NCBI GenBank assembly: GCA_014896635.1
Contig: JADBKA010000029.1
Span: forward strand, 1-31,227
Source of the DNA: Ktedonobacteraceae bacterium
GTDB lineage: Bacteria > Chloroflexota > Ktedonobacteria > Ktedonobacterales > Ktedonobacteraceae
DNA length: 31,227 nt
Reading direction: 5' to 3'
Under the pieces are notes generated by a model. It ran no database searches. It was not told the DNA's origin and worked only from the letters and a program-made list of their open reading frames with translations. Each line of letters begins with the position of its first letter. The stretch's first letter is position 1. A program made the position numbers and the translations under genes. This document shows, in pieces, positions 1 to 13,322 of this stretch.

Positions 1-55
1 CGATGGTTCCCACGTTCACATGCGGTTTGGTCCGCTCAAACTTCTGTTTCGCCAT
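1..55 (-). CDS. tuf: Elongation factor Tu, N-terminal fragment (runs off window)
   Basis: Only the first 18 codons are inside the window. They read MAKQKFERTKPHVNVGTI, the conserved start of EF-Tu just before its GHVDHGKT P-loop. EF-Tu is the GTPase that delivers aminoacyl-tRNA to the ribosome. The ATG at 53-55 is preceded by a GAGGA ribosome-binding site (61-66 on the plus strand, read in reverse) at normal spacing. It is the last visible gene of the operon, 114 nt after fusA. The rest of the gene lies beyond position 1, so completeness cannot be judged. Confidence 0.93.
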   Translation of the reverse strand, partial: MAKQKFERTKPHVNVGTI

Positions 56-77
56 ATATTTTCCTCTTCGTACACAA

Positions 78-154
78 ATGTCGCCTGCGGCAACGCAGGA
101 CATAGAAAGACTCTTCAGTACCCGGCAGGTCTGTTGCCTGAATTCAGCGCCGGG
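78..154 (-). other. Two stem-loops in the fusA-tuf spacer
   Basis: Hairpin one pairs 78-82 with 99-103 and 84-89 (CCTGCG) with 94-99 (CGCAGG), with a four-base loop at 90-93. Hairpin two pairs 121-126 (CCCGGC) with 149-154 (GCCGGG) and has an inner CAGG/CCTG helix (126-129/137-140). Neither is followed by a U-run on the transcribed strand, so these look like mRNA processing, stability or translation-control structures rather than terminators. Confidence 0.5.
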
Positions 155-169
155 CGAGAACTCTTACGG

Positions 170-2245
170 TTAACGACTGGCTTTTGCCATAATCTCGTCG
201 GCGATATTCTTCGGCACAGGATCGTAGTGAGCAAACTCCATCGAGTAGCTTGCTCGCCCGCTGGTCATTGACCGCAAATCGTTTGCATAATCGAACATTT
301 CGGCAAGAGGAACATGTCCACGCACCACATGCATAGTTCCACGCGACTCTATGCCGAGAATCGTACCGCGCCTGCGGTTGATATCGCCGATCACATCGCC
401 GTAATACTCTTCAGAGGTAGTCACTTCCACCAGCATAATAGGTTCAAGAATGATCGGGTGCGCTTTGCGGACTGCTTCCTTGATAGCCAGCGAACCGGCC
501 ATTTTAAAAGCCATTTCGCTTGAGTCCACTTCATGATATGACCCATCATAGAGAGTCACTTTCACATCGATCATTGGGTAGCCAGCGATAATGCCATTCT
601 CCAGGGCTTCACGGATACCTGCCTCGGTCGGCTTGATATACTCTTTCGGCACTGCGCCACCGACAATAGCATTGACGAATTCAAAGCCTTTGCCGCGCTC
701 ATTCGGCTCGGCGCGAATCCAGACATCGCCATACTGGCCGCTACCGCCAGTTTGCCGCACATATCTGCCTTGAGCCTGAGAGACGCGCGTGATTGTCTCA
801 CGGTAGGCGACCTGTGGACGGCCAATATTCGCCTCGACCTTGAACTCACGGAAGAGACGATCTACGATCACTTCCAGGTGCAACTGGCCCATGCCGCTGA
901 TGATGGTCTGCCCGCTCTCAGGGTCGGTATGCAATCGGAAGGTTGGATCTTCTTCTGCCAGCTTGCCCAGGGCAATTGACATTTTGTCCTGTTCGGCGCG
1001 CGTCTTTGGCTCGATAGCGATTTCGATGACCGGCTCAGGGAAGGTGATGGATTCCAGCAAAATCGGATGCTGAGGATCACAGAGCGTATCGCCAGTGAAT
1101 GTGTTACGCAGGCCAACGGCAGCACAGATATCGCCGGCGCGGATCTCGTCGATATCCTCACGGTGGTTGGCATGCATGCGTAGCAGGCGACCGATACGTT
1201 CAGGTTTGCCTTTGGCCGTGTTTTCGACTGAGGTTCCTTTGGTTAGCGTACCGGAATAGACTCGCAGGTAGGAGAGACGGCCAACAAAGGGGTCAGAAAC
1301 GATCTTAAAGGCCAGGGCGCTAAACGGCGCCTCGTCATCGACATCGCGTGTCTCTTCCTGACCAGTATCGGGATTGATCCCGCGTGGCTTAGGAATATCC
1401 AGCGGGGATGGCAGGTAAGCAATCACAGCATCCAGCATCGCCTGGACCCCCTTGTTTTTCAAGGCGCTGCCACACAGGACGGGTACTAGCGTACTGGCAA
1501 TCGTTGCCTTGCGTAGCCCGGCGACCAGCTCTTCCTTTGTGATCTCCTCACCCTCAAGGTACTTGAGCGTCAGCTCCTCATCGGTCTCGGCGATCTTCTC
1601 GATCAGGTTCTCCCGATGCTGCTGCACCTCCGCTTCCATACTGGTCGGGATCTCAGCATATTCAGATTGTGTTCCCAGATCATCGAGGAAGGTAACGGCC
1701 CGCTGCTCGATCAGGTCAACAAAGCCTCTGAAGTTGCTCTCACTGCCAATCGGGATCTGGACAGGCACAGGAACAGCCCCCAGTCGGTCAATGATCATCT
1801 GCACGCAGCGCCAGAAATCGGCGCCCATGCGGTCCATCTTGTTGACAAAACAGATACGTGGAACGTGATACTTGTTTGCCTGACGCCAGACGGTCTCGGA
1901 CTGCGGCTCAACGCCTGCTACGGCATCGAAAACCACCACTCCGCCATCGAGGACACGCAGAGATCGCTCGACCTCGGCGGTAAAATCGACGTGGCCGGGC
2001 GTATCAATGATGTTGATGCGGTGATCCTGCCAGAAACAGGTAGTCGCCGCCGACGTGATGGTAATACCGCGCTCGCGCTCCTGCGCCATGTAATCCATCG
2101 TCGCCGCCCCTTCATGTACTTCACCAATACGGTGAATCTTTTTAGTATAGAAGAGGATACGCTCCGTCGTCGTCGTTTTGCCGGCGTCAATGTGAGCGAT
2201 GATACCAATATTTCTGGTTTTTTCAAGTGGAAATTCTCTAGGCAT
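170..2245 (-). CDS. fusA: Translation elongation factor G
   Basis: EF-G, the cytosolic ribosomal translocase GTPase, 691 aa, the usual length. The GTPase motifs are all present: P-loop AHIDAGKT (residues 17-24), RGITI (59-63), DTPGH (81-85), NKMD (135-138) and a GSAL G5 motif near 262. The C-terminal domains IV and V follow (for example GGSGQYGDV and [10 protein letters not shown]). The ATG at 2243-2245 lies only 8 nt after the rpsG stop codon. The Shine-Dalgarno is poor (GGTAAG), so translation is probably coupled to rpsG. Order rpsL-rpsG-fusA-tuf is the classical str operon. Confidence 0.98.
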   Translation of the reverse strand: MPREFPLEKTRNIGIIAHIDAGKTTTTERILFYTKKIHRIGEVHEGAATMDYMAQERERGITITSAATTCFWQDHRINIIDTPGHVDFTAEVERSLRVLDGGVVVFDAVAGVEPQSETVWRQANKYHVPRICFVNKMDRMGADFWRCVQMIIDRLGAVPVPVQIPIGSESNFRGFVDLIEQRAVTFLDDLGTQSEYAEIPTSMEAEVQQHRENLIEKIAETDEELTLKYLEGEEITKEELVAGLRKATIASTLVPVLCGSALKNKGVQAMLDAVIAYLPSPLDIPKPRGINPDTGQEETRDVDDEAPFSALAFKIVSDPFVGRLSYLRVYSGTLTKGTSVENTAKGKPERIGRLLRMHANHREDIDEIRAGDICAAVGLRNTFTGDTLCDPQHPILLESITFPEPVIEIAIEPKTRAEQDKMSIALGKLAEEDPTFRLHTDPESGQTIISGMGQLHLEVIVDRLFREFKVEANIGRPQVAYRETITRVSQAQGRYVRQTGGSGQYGDVWIRAEPNERGKGFEFVNAIVGGAVPKEYIKPTEAGIREALENGIIAGYPMIDVKVTLYDGSYHEVDSSEMAFKMAGSLAIKEAVRKAHPIILEPIMLVEVTTSEEYYGDVIGDINRRRGTILGIESRGTMHVVRGHVPLAEMFDYANDLRSMTSGRASYSMEFAHYDPVPKNIADEIMAKASR

Positions 2246-2253
2246 GTTTTTTC

Positions 2254-2724
2254 TTACCAGCGATAATGAGCGAAAGCCCGGTTAGACTCCGCCATCTTAT
2301 GCGTTTCTTCACGTTTCCTGATGGTTGCGCCCTGGCCAGCAGCGGCATCCATCAATTCGCTGGCGAGTTTCTCTGCCATAGAGCGGCCCGTACGCGCACG
2401 AGCCGAACGAATCAACCAGCGCATTGCCAGCGCATTGCCACGATCTTTGCGAACGTCAATTGGAACCTGGTATGTTGACCCACCGACACGGCGGGGTTTG
2501 ACTTCAATCGCAGGTGTGGCGTTCCTGACCGCCTGCTCAAACACTTCGAGCGGGGATCGCTTCTGCTTCGCCTCAATGGTATCAAAAGCATCATGCAAGA
2601 TGCGCTCTGCCAGGCTACGCTTCCCATCAATCATTAATTTGTTAATAAAGCGAGCCACATTCCGACTCTTGTACTTTGCATCCGGCACGTCGGGCCGTCG
2701 GATCACTCTCTTTCTTCTTGGCAA
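2254..2724 (-). CDS. rpsG: 30S ribosomal protein S7 (TTG start)
   Basis: S7 organises the 3' major domain of 16S rRNA in the small-subunit head. I choose the TTG at 2722-2724. It is preceded by a strong GAGGAGG (2731-2737) with a 6-nt spacer, gives the expected N-terminus [20 protein letters not shown], and yields exactly 156 aa, the normal S7 length. An in-frame ATG 39 bases upstream of 2724 would add unrelated residues and overlap the Shine-Dalgarno. Conserved segments include [17 protein letters not shown] and GGSTYQVP. S7 is the known autogenous repressor of the E. coli str operon, which makes the long spacer upstream (2725-3150) of interest. Confidence 0.96.
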   Translation of the reverse strand: MPRRKRVIRRPDVPDAKYKSRNVARFINKLMIDGKRSLAERILHDAFDTIEAKQKRSPLEVFEQAVRNATPAIEVKPRRVGGSTYQVPIDVRKDRGNALAMRWLIRSARARTGRSMAEKLASELMDAAAGQGATIRKREETHKMAESNRAFAHYRW

Positions 2725-3150
2725 TTCCTGCCTCCTCAGCATATACACGCAAGTAACGGACACCAGAAAAGGCGTCGATTCGATTGAGGCAGGCTCTCCT
2801 CAATCTCCTTCGGACGCCTGTACGCGGGTGCCTTTCCTTCTTTTGAGTTACGTTTCAAGCCGGATGGGATTCCGATCTGAAACGCCCGGTTCGGCTAGCA
2901 TCAGCACAACTCCTGCGCTCACTGCTTTGTACGAACCGGTTGAAAACCCGATATTCTCAGGAGAACACCCGACAATCATCGCACAGACAGACGTAAAACA
3001 TGCGATGACGCGCGATTCACCGACCTACCAGTCGCAGCTTCTGCTCAGTTTACTTCTGCATGAGAGAAAAAGCCAGATAAAGACGATACAAAAGCGGAAC
3101 CCCATTCCCTCCATCATCGAGTCCGGCGGTTCCTGACCTGCTAGACTGCG
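2725..3150 (-). promoter_or_regulatory. 426-nt structured rpsL-rpsG intercistronic spacer
   Basis: No credible gene is visible; a plus-strand reading frame crossing this stretch is antisense and has no family resemblance. On the transcribed minus strand there are several stems. 2770-2776/2813-2819 (7 bp) encloses a perfect 8-bp stem 2782-2789/2798-2805. 2851-2857/2878-2884 (7 bp) encloses 2861-2864/2871-2874. 2886-2893 (CCGGTTCG) pairs with 2932-2939 (CGAACCGG). Such spacers in str operons are normally tens to about 100 nt. In E. coli this spacer is the S7 translational-repression site, which is the obvious functional model here. Confidence 0.55.
2770..2819 (-). terminator. Terminator-like/attenuator-like hairpin upstream of rpsG
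   Basis: In the minus-strand transcript the hairpin has outer AGGCGTC/GACGCCT and inner GATTGAGG/CCTCAATC stems. It is followed by TTTTCTGG, a weak U-tract, about 45 nt before the rpsG start codon. It could attenuate transcription into rpsG-fusA-tuf, or act as a processing or protein-binding site. The short U-run makes strong termination doubtful. Confidence 0.35.
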
Positions 3151-3606
3151 CTACTTCCTCCCACCCCTGGCTGGTGCGCCTGCGGCCTGGCCGGGTTTAG
3201 GCCGTTTTGCCCCATACTTTGAGCGGCCCTGGCGGCGTTTAGTTACACCTTCACTATCCAGCGTACCGCGAATAATATGATAGCGCACGCTCGGCAGATC
3301 CTTGACACGGCCCCCTCGAATGAGCACCACCGAGTGCTCCTGCAAGTTATGCCCCTCACCAGGAATGTACGCCGTCACCTCCATATGGTTTGACAGACGC
3401 ACACGAGCAATCTTGCGCATTGCCGAATTCGGCTTCTTAGGCGTCATGGTACGCACCAGCGTGCATACCCCGCGCTTCTGCGGTGAGCCGCGCAGACGTG
3501 AAGTCCTGTTCCTCAAAGCGTTGTAGGAATACAACAACGCAGGTGCCTTGACTTTCTTCTGTTTTCTCGAACGACCCTTGCGGATCAGTTGATTAATTGT
3601 TGGCAA
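3151..3606 (-). CDS. rpsL: 30S ribosomal protein S12, long form (TTG start)
   Basis: S12 lines the decoding centre of the 30S subunit. It starts at TTG (3604-3606) behind GGGAGG (3615-3620), giving [12 protein letters not shown]. At 151 aa it is longer than E. coli S12 (124 aa). It has about 14-15 extra residues around positions 25-39, as in the Bacillus-type long S12, plus a Gly/Ala/Arg-rich C-terminal tail. The decoding motif TPKKPNSA is at 55-62. The second streptomycin loop reads [10 protein letters not shown] (101-110), where nearly all S12 proteins have DLPGVRYH; the codon is AGC. The methylthiolated Asp (D103) is retained. The gene is in the str-operon position between rpoC and rpsG. 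Confidence 0.97.
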   Translation of the reverse strand: MPTINQLIRKGRSRKQKKVKAPALLYSYNALRNRTSRLRGSPQKRGVCTLVRTMTPKKPNSAMRKIARVRLSNHMEVTAYIPGEGHNLQEHSVVLIRGGRVKDLPSVRYHIIRGTLDSEGVTKRRQGRSKYGAKRPKPGQAAGAPARGGRK

Positions 3607-3638
3607 GGAAAGGTCCTCCCGATCCTCTCTTTCAGTAA

Positions 3639-3700
3639 GCGCAGATAGCTCTTAGCGAGCTATCCGCGCTCTCTTCTTCCTGCATATGCGGTTGCATATG
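3639..3700 (-). other. Two perfect stem-loops between rpoC and rpsL
   Basis: The first starts 3 nt after the rpoC stop in the transcript: CATATGC (3683-3689) pairs with GCATATG (3694-3700) around a 4-nt loop. The second pairs 3639-3642 (GCGC) with 3666-3669 and 3644-3651 (GATAGCTC) with 3657-3664 (GAGCTATC), one mismatch and a 5-nt loop. Neither has a following U-tract. Probably a processing, stability or pausing site between the RNA-polymerase and ribosomal-protein parts of the operon. Confidence 0.5.
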
Positions 3701-3703
3701 ATA

Positions 3704-8065
<4,362 letters not shown>

Positions 8066-8081
8066 GCTACCTCCTGATTGA

Positions 8082-8201
8082 CACCATCCTGGCTTCTTCC
8101 TGGCGCCCCGGATGGTGCAAGGCGTCTCCTGCTAATATTTAGGAGCTGATGTATCGCGTCCGGTGCCGTCCGGCAGGAATAAAGCGAAATTCCTGCCGGA
8201 C
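8082..8201 (-). other. Strong stem-loops in the rpoB-rpoC spacer
   Basis: In the transcript, about 25 nt after the rpoB stop, comes a perfect 13-bp stem (8168-8180 with 8189-8201, 8-nt loop). It is extended by ATCGCG (8153-8158) pairing with CGCGAT (8206-8211). Next is a 5-bp stem CTCCT/AGGAG (8126-8130/8141-8145). Last, close to the rpoC Shine-Dalgarno, is an 8-bp stem CACCATCC/GGATGGTG (8082-8089/8110-8117). No U-tract follows the 13-bp stem. This resembles a double-strand RNA processing site or stabiliser, not a terminator. Confidence 0.55.
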
Positions 8202-8225
8202 AGGGCGCGATGTCGGGCGCTTGTT

Positions 8226-11200
8226 TTACTGGTCTCCCTCGAAACCGGACAGATTAATCCCCAGTTCCGGCATCACATCGTTCGAGGTATCCTCAACGAA
8301 CTGAATCTTCTGATCGTCTTCGTTGAGCACTTCGACGTTGATACCGAGACTTTGCAATTCCTTGACCAGAACCTTGAAGGATTCCGGTACCCCTGGTTCC
8401 ATAATGTTCTCGCCTTTGACAATGGCCTCGTAGGTCTTGACGCGACCGACAATATCGTCAGACTTCACTGTCAGGATCTCTTGCAAGATGTTGGCCGCAC
8501 CGTAGGCTTCCAGCGCCCAGACTTCCATCTCGCCGAAACGCTGTCCGCCAAACTGCGCCTTCCCACCGAGCGGTTGCTGCGTGATCAAGCTGTACGGGCC
8601 GGTCGAGCGGGCATGGACCTTGTCTTCGACCAGGTGCGCCAGCTTGAGCATGTAGGTATAGCCAACCGTGACCGGATGATCAAATGGTTCTCCGGTGCGC
8701 CCGTCGAAGAGCTGCACCTTGCCCGAATCTGGCAGCCCCGCCTGCCGCAGCAGTTCTTCGATATCTTCTTCGCTCGCTCCATCAAAGACCGGCGTCGCAA
8801 TTTTGAAGCCGAGAGCGGTCGCCGCCCAGCCCAGATGCGTCTCCATGATCTGGCCAATGTTCATACGATGCGGCACACCCAGCGGGTTAAGAATGATGTC
8901 CACCGGCGTGCCATCGGGCAGAAAGGGCATATCCTCAATCGGCAGCACTTTTGAAATGACACCCTTGTTGCCGTGACGCCCGGCCATTTTATCGCCCGCA
9001 CCGATCTTGCGCTTCTGGGCGATGCTGACGCGGACTAACTGGTTCACTCCTGGCGGCAACTCATCACCGGCGTCGCGTGAGAAGACCTTGACTTCCACTA
9101 CTTTTCCGCGCTCCCCATGCGGCACACGCAACGATGTATCTTTCACCTCACGCGCCTTCTCACCAAAGATGGCACGTAGCAGTTTCTCTTCCGCCGTCAG
9201 TTCGGTCTCGCCTTTGGGCGTGATCTTGCCCACCAGGATGTCCTGAGCGCCAACCTCGGCGCCGACATAGATGATGCCGCGCTCATCGAGATTCTTCAAG
9301 CCCTCTTCACCCACGTTGGGAATATCGCGGGTGATCTCTTCAGGCCCCAGCTTGGTATCACGTGCGTCAACCTCGTACTTCTCAATGTGAATCGAAGTGA
9401 AGAGATCTTCGCGTACGATGCGCTCGCTGATCAGGATGGCGTCCTCGAAGTTGCCGCCCTCCCAGCTCATGAAGGCCACCAGGATGTTCTGGCCCAGCGC
9501 CAGTTCGCCGTTGTCGGTTGAGGAGCTATCGGCAATCACCTGACCGGGCGAGACATAATCGCCCTTGCGCACAATCGGGCGCTGGTTAATGCATGTGCCA
9601 TTATTGGAGCGCACAAACTTGCGCAGACGGAAGGTGTGCAGTTCTCCATTCTCATCGACGACCTCGATCCTGCGCGCAGTGGACGAAACAACCTGGCCAT
9701 AGACAGGACAGACAACCACCTGGCCTGAATCAATCGCTACCTGGCGCTCGATGCCGGTCCCACAAACCGGCGCCTGCGGGCGCAGCAGCGGCACCGCCTG
9801 CTTCTGCATATTGGCACCCATCAGCGCACGGTTGACGTCATCATGCTCCAGGAACGGGATCAGCGCAGTGGCGACGCTTACTGTCTGGCGCGGCGAGACG
9901 TCCATGTAATCAATGTTATCTGTCCGTCCTTCAGCAAACTCTCCCTGGTAGCGGGCCAGCACGCGCTCATCAGCAAACTCGTCATTTTCGGTCAGCCGTG
10001 CATTCGCCTGCGCGATCCAGAAATTCTCTTCGTCGTCGGCTGTAAGATAATCCACCTCGGTTGTCACAAAGGGCTTGACACGCACCTCCGTATCCCCCAG
10101 AACCTGGGCCAGCTTGCGGAAGAGCGGCTCGTCAACACGCACAGGATTGGGGGCTTTGAAGAGCACTTCGCCATCCGGCCCCACCACATCCTGATTCAAC
10201 CGGCCAATAATGCCGCGCAGTTCGCGGCCAATCAGGCGCGGATCGTTGGCCTTCAATCGCTTGTAGACTTTCCGATAGGGGGTTTCGATAAAGCCGTAAG
10301 GATTGATCTGCCCATACGTCGCCAGGTTGCCGATCAGGCCGATGTTCGGCCCTTCTGGTGTCTCAATCGGGCAGATACGACCATAGTGCGACTGGTGAAC
10401 GTCGCGCACATCGAAGCTGGCACGATCACGCGAGAGACCGCCGGGACCCAGGGCCGACAGGCGGCGCTTATGGCCAATTTCGGCCAGCGCATTTGTCTGG
10501 TCCATAAACTGGGAGAGCTGGCTGCCACCAAAGAACTCTTTCATGGCTGCCACCACCGGGCGAATATTAATGAGCGCGTTTGGTGTGGCCTGGCCCGGCT
10601 CCTGAATGCTCATGCGCTCCTTGACCACGCGCTCCATGCGCAGCAAGCCAACACGGAACTGTGTCTGAATCAACTCCCCCACGCAGCGCACACGGCGATT
10701 GCCCAAGTGGTCAATATCATCCTTGCGCCCATGCCCGTTGTTGAGCGCCACCAGGCGACGAATGATATTCACCAGGTCATCCTGTGTCAGAATGCGCTGA
10801 TTCTGCGGCACGGCGAGATCAAGCTTGCGATTCAATTTATAGCGACCGACACTACCCAGATCATAGCGGCGCGGGTTGAAAAAGAGATTCCTGACCAGCG
10901 AGCGGGCATTATCCAGGGTGGCAGGATCGCCGGGGCGCAATTTCTTATATAGTTCGAGCAGCGCCTCCTCTTCCTTCTTTACCGGGTCACGGTCCAGGGT
11001 CGCCTGGATATAGCGCACATTCGGGTCGGTATCAACAGCGGCAAAGGCGTCAAGAATGCCCTGATCTGTGGAAAGATCCAGCTCTTCGGCATGCCATTGA
11101 TCTTTCGCCAGGCTGGCTATCGCGCGCAGCAACGTTGTTACCGGCAATTTGCGCTTGGGGTCAATCTTGACGGTCAGCAGGTTTTTATTGCTTGTCTCAA

Positions 11201-11723
11201 ATTCCAGCCAGGCTCCCCGGCCAGGGATGAGCTTGGCAGCATAGAGCTTCCTCCCCGTCGCCACATCTTCATCAACGGTGAAGTAGACGCCCGGCGAGCG
11301 CACCAACTGGCTCACCACGACGCGCTCCGCCCCATTGATAATAAAGGTCCCCTCTTTCGTCATTAAGGGGAAATCCCCCATAAAGACGTCTTTTTCAATA
11401 ATTTCACCCGTCTCTTTATTGATCAGACGCGCCTTGACGTTCAGAGGAGCGGCATAGGTAGCATCGCGGTCACGACATTCGTCCTCCGAATACTTTGGCT
11501 TGCCAAAAGGCTCAGGTGGTACAATAAATTCAAGGCTAAGATTTTTTCCGGTGAAGTCTTCGATAGGAGAAATCTCTGCAAAAAGCTCGCGTAAACCTTC
11601 TTTCTTAAACCACTCAAAGGAGTCTAGTTGAATCTGGATCAATCCTGGCATGGGCCGAATATCCGGGATACGTGCAAAAGAAACACGCTCTGGAAGAGCT
11701 GCGGCCCTGGTGGTTACTGCCAT
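8226..11723 (-). CDS. rpoB: DNA-directed RNA polymerase subunit beta
   Basis: 1165-aa catalytic subunit. I start at the ATG at 11721-11723 ([19 protein letters not shown]), about 10 nt after an AGAGGAG element near 11734-11740. A longer in-frame start at 11780 has no ribosome-binding site and adds residues foreign to the family. The rifampicin region lies at about residues 402-426 ([20 protein letters not shown]); the Asp, His and Ser positions most often mutated in resistance are unmodified. Downstream motifs include [31 protein letters not shown] and [20 protein letters not shown]. No rplJ-rplL lies directly upstream; the next gene is a cysteine-synthase homologue. Confidence 0.98.
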   Translation of the reverse strand: MAVTTRAAALPERVSFARIPDIRPMPGLIQIQLDSFEWFKKEGLRELFAEISPIEDFTGKNLSLEFIVPPEPFGKPKYSEDECRDRDATYAAPLNVKARLINKETGEIIEKDVFMGDFPLMTKEGTFIINGAERVVVSQLVRSPGVYFTVDEDVATGRKLYAAKLIPGRGAWLEFETSNKNLLTVKIDPKRKLPVTTLLRAIASLAKDQWHAEELDLSTDQGILDAFAAVDTDPNVRYIQATLDRDPVKKEEEALLELYKKLRPGDPATLDNARSLVRNLFFNPRRYDLGSVGRYKLNRKLDLAVPQNQRILTQDDLVNIIRRLVALNNGHGRKDDIDHLGNRRVRCVGELIQTQFRVGLLRMERVVKERMSIQEPGQATPNALINIRPVVAAMKEFFGGSQLSQFMDQTNALAEIGHKRRLSALGPGGLSRDRASFDVRDVHQSHYGRICPIETPEGPNIGLIGNLATYGQINPYGFIETPYRKVYKRLKANDPRLIGRELRGIIGRLNQDVVGPDGEVLFKAPNPVRVDEPLFRKLAQVLGDTEVRVKPFVTTEVDYLTADDEENFWIAQANARLTENDEFADERVLARYQGEFAEGRTDNIDYMDVSPRQTVSVATALIPFLEHDDVNRALMGANMQKQAVPLLRPQAPVCGTGIERQVAIDSGQVVVCPVYGQVVSSTARRIEVVDENGELHTFRLRKFVRSNNGTCINQRPIVRKGDYVSPGQVIADSSSTDNGELALGQNILVAFMSWEGGNFEDAILISERIVREDLFTSIHIEKYEVDARDTKLGPEEITRDIPNVGEEGLKNLDERGIIYVGAEVGAQDILVGKITPKGETELTAEEKLLRAIFGEKAREVKDTSLRVPHGERGKVVEVKVFSRDAGDELPPGVNQLVRVSIAQKRKIGAGDKMAGRHGNKGVISKVLPIEDMPFLPDGTPVDIILNPLGVPHRMNIGQIMETHLGWAATALGFKIATPVFDGASEEDIEELLRQAGLPDSGKVQLFDGRTGEPFDHPVTVGYTYMLKLAHLVEDKVHARSTGPYSLITQQPLGGKAQFGGQRFGEMEVWALEAYGAANILQEILTVKSDDIVGRVKTYEAIVKGENIMEPGVPESFKVLVKELQSLGINVEVLNEDDQKIQFVEDTSNDVMPELGINLSGFEGDQ

Positions 11724-12233
11724 ATGTGGTGTTCTCCTCTCACCTGATTGCCCAATAGAGGATTTCGAGAGACACGCCAAATCGCGTCCCTCAAAGACGG
11801 AAAAACAGAAAATTGAGATAATTACTTTAACAAGCCTGTGTTGTGAAACGGTTTATGACAAGAAAAGTAACCGTTTGCCAGGGCATTAAACGGTTACTCC
11901 TACAACCTCTACAAACACATGTTGTTTTTCTCTTGCCCACACAACAACCCCTCCCGCTTGAGGTCTCTGGCGGAAACAGAGACGCGGCAGTCGTAATAGA
12001 TAAAACAATAAAAAACGCCACATTATTCCCTTTGCCTTTTTCTGTCTGCGCTTACCATGCTGCACAGACTAAAGGTGCAATAAAATGTGGTGATAACGAC
12101 ATCCTCACATTGTGGGGAGCAATGGATTCCTGACGTTCTGTTTCTCGCCTTGTATTTGTTGTCAATGGTCAGCACTGCCAGACTCTGGCACTACTGACCC
12201 CTACTCTCAGTATACACACTCCGGCAAGTGTCA
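11724..12233 (-). promoter_or_regulatory. Long (about 500 nt) 5' leader of the rpoB operon
   Basis: Between the promoter at 12234-12262 and the rpoB start there is no supported gene. Counting from a start site near 12227, the untranslated leader is about 500 nt. It contains several stems on the transcribed strand: 12167-12172/12194-12199 with inner 12176-12180/12186-12190; a 7-bp stem 11963-11969/11977-11983; and the alternative-pairing element at 11845-11898. A leader of this length with ordered hairpins before rpoB suggests post-initiation control of RNA-polymerase synthesis. Confidence 0.5.
11845..11898 (-). promoter_or_regulatory. Candidate transcription attenuator with mutually exclusive stems
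   Basis: On the minus strand three segments follow each other. Segment 1 is AGTAACCGTTT (11898-11888), segment 2 is AAACGGTTACT (11876-11866), segment 3 is AAACCGTTT (11854-11846). Segments 1 and 2 form a perfect 11-bp hairpin with an 11-nt loop, followed by TTTTCTTGT, which is terminator-like. Segment 3 can pair with the same core of segment 2, which would exclude the 1:2 hairpin. The arrangement is that of a classical terminator/antiterminator pair. It could instead be a tandem protein-binding operator, since the same heptamer occurs three times. Confidence 0.45.
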
Positions 12234-12262
12234 AGTATACTCTCTTTAAGAAAGTATGTCAA
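12234..12262 (-). promoter_or_regulatory. Sigma-70-type promoter of the rpoB operon
   Basis: On the minus strand the -35 box is a perfect TTGACA (12257-12262), followed by a 17-bp spacer and TATACT (12234-12239). An A-rich run just upstream (12263-12272) resembles an UP element. The -35 box is only 10 bp beyond the stop codon of the cysteine-synthase-like gene. A second TATACT (12209-12214) lies 14 bp after another TTGACA (12229-12234), too close to be a normal promoter. Predicted start near 12227. Confidence 0.75.
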
Positions 12263-12272
12263 TAGTTTTTTA

Positions 12273-13208
12273 TCAACTACGTAGATCTTCAAACAGCACA
12301 GTTTGAAGATAGCGCTCGGCGGCACTGGGGAAAATCGTCACGATGACTTTGCCGCGATTCTCTTCTTTGCGGGCTTCCTGAAGAGCCGCCCAGGCTGCGG
12401 CGCCGCTGCTGATGCCGACCGACAGCCCTTCTTGCCGCATGATCTGTCTGGCAGTCGCCAGGGCATCCTGATCGGTGACGGCGATCACGCGGTCGATCAG
12501 GTCCACGCGTAGTGTATCCGGCACAAAGCCAGCGCCCAGACCTTCGATGCGATGGGGTCCGGGCCTCCCTCCCGAAAGCACAGCACACGCAGCGGGTTCA
12601 ACCGCTACCACCGTCACATCGGGCCTGCGCTCACGCAATCCCTCGGCCACACCGGTCAGCGTCCCTCCGGTTCCGACACCAATGACGACAATATCGACCG
12701 CGCCACCGGTATCCTGCCAGATCTCAACCGCTGTCCCTTCGCGGTGTGCACGCGGGTTGGCCTGATTATAAAACTGCTGGGGGAACCAGGCATTGGGCAG
12801 GGTGGTCCGTAGTTCGATGACTTTGCTAATTGCGCCACGCATGCCCAGCCTGGCGGGAGTGAGAATGACCTCGGCTCCAAAGCGCTGAAAGAGCAGGCGC
12901 CGCTCCAGGTTGACCGTATCGGGCATAGTGAGAATGCAGCGATAGCCGCGTGCGGCCGCCAGCCAGGCCAGCGAAATCCCCATATTGCCGCTGGTAGGCT
13001 CAGTGATGGTACTGCCCGGTCGCAGTAAGCCCTGCGCCTCCGCTTCACACACCATCTGCAAGGCAGCCCGGTCCTTTGAACTTCCGCCGGGGCTGAACAT
13101 CTCCAGTTTCGCCAGCACTGTCGCTCCCGTGCCTGCGGCAAAACGCTTCAACTCAACCAGCGGCGTACCACCTACTAATTCCGTCGCATCTTTCGCCCAA
13201 CGGGCCAT
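12273..13208 (-). CDS. Cysteine synthase-like PLP-dependent enzyme
   Basis: Fold-type II PLP enzyme of the O-acetylserine sulfhydrylase / cystathionine beta-synthase family, 311 aa, the family length. The PLP lysine is K45 in PGGSSKDRAA. The substrate loop is TSGNMG (72-77), where the usual form is TSGNTG. The phosphate-binding loop is GVGTGGTLTG (177-186), and GISSGAA (265-271) is present. The C-terminal FPSAAERYLQT replaces the usual DxGERYLST, so the acceptor or donor specificity (O-acetylserine, O-phosphoserine or another) is uncertain. It probably makes cysteine or a related amino acid in the cytoplasm. It follows an Rrf2 regulator by 114 nt in the same direction, which suggests a sulfur-regulated pair. 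The Shine-Dalgarno is weak (GAGATGAT). Confidence 0.85.
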   Translation of the reverse strand: MARWAKDATELVGGTPLVELKRFAAGTGATVLAKLEMFSPGGSSKDRAALQMVCEAEAQGLLRPGSTITEPTSGNMGISLAWLAAARGYRCILTMPDTVNLERRLLFQRFGAEVILTPARLGMRGAISKVIELRTTLPNAWFPQQFYNQANPRAHREGTAVEIWQDTGGAVDIVVIGVGTGGTLTGVAEGLRERRPDVTVVAVEPAACAVLSGGRPGPHRIEGLGAGFVPDTLRVDLIDRVIAVTDQDALATARQIMRQEGLSVGISSGAAAWAALQEARKEENRGKVIVTIFPSAAERYLQTVLFEDLRS

Positions 13209-13322
13209 ATCATCTCAGCCTGGCCTTCCCTCTCCTTCGGCAGCAAAACATCACCCACACTACTCGTCCTGGTATTCTCTGGACTATGGCCGATCTGCCA
13301 AAAAGGAGTCTTTTTCTTAGAT

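Noticed and set aside
2321..3136. Plus-strand reading frame of 271 codons across rpsG and its upstream spacer
   Set aside because: It is antisense to rpsG, shows no family resemblance and no ribosome-binding site, and follows the codon shadow of the S7 gene.
9843..10952. Plus-strand reading frame of 369 codons opposite rpoB
   Set aside because: It lies wholly inside rpoB in the complementary strand of a high-GC gene; such mirror frames are common and it has no recognisable domain.
12209..12234. Second rpoB promoter (TTGACA and TATACT 14 bp apart)
   Set aside because: The spacer is too short for a normal sigma-70 promoter, and its -35 overlaps the -10 of the better one.
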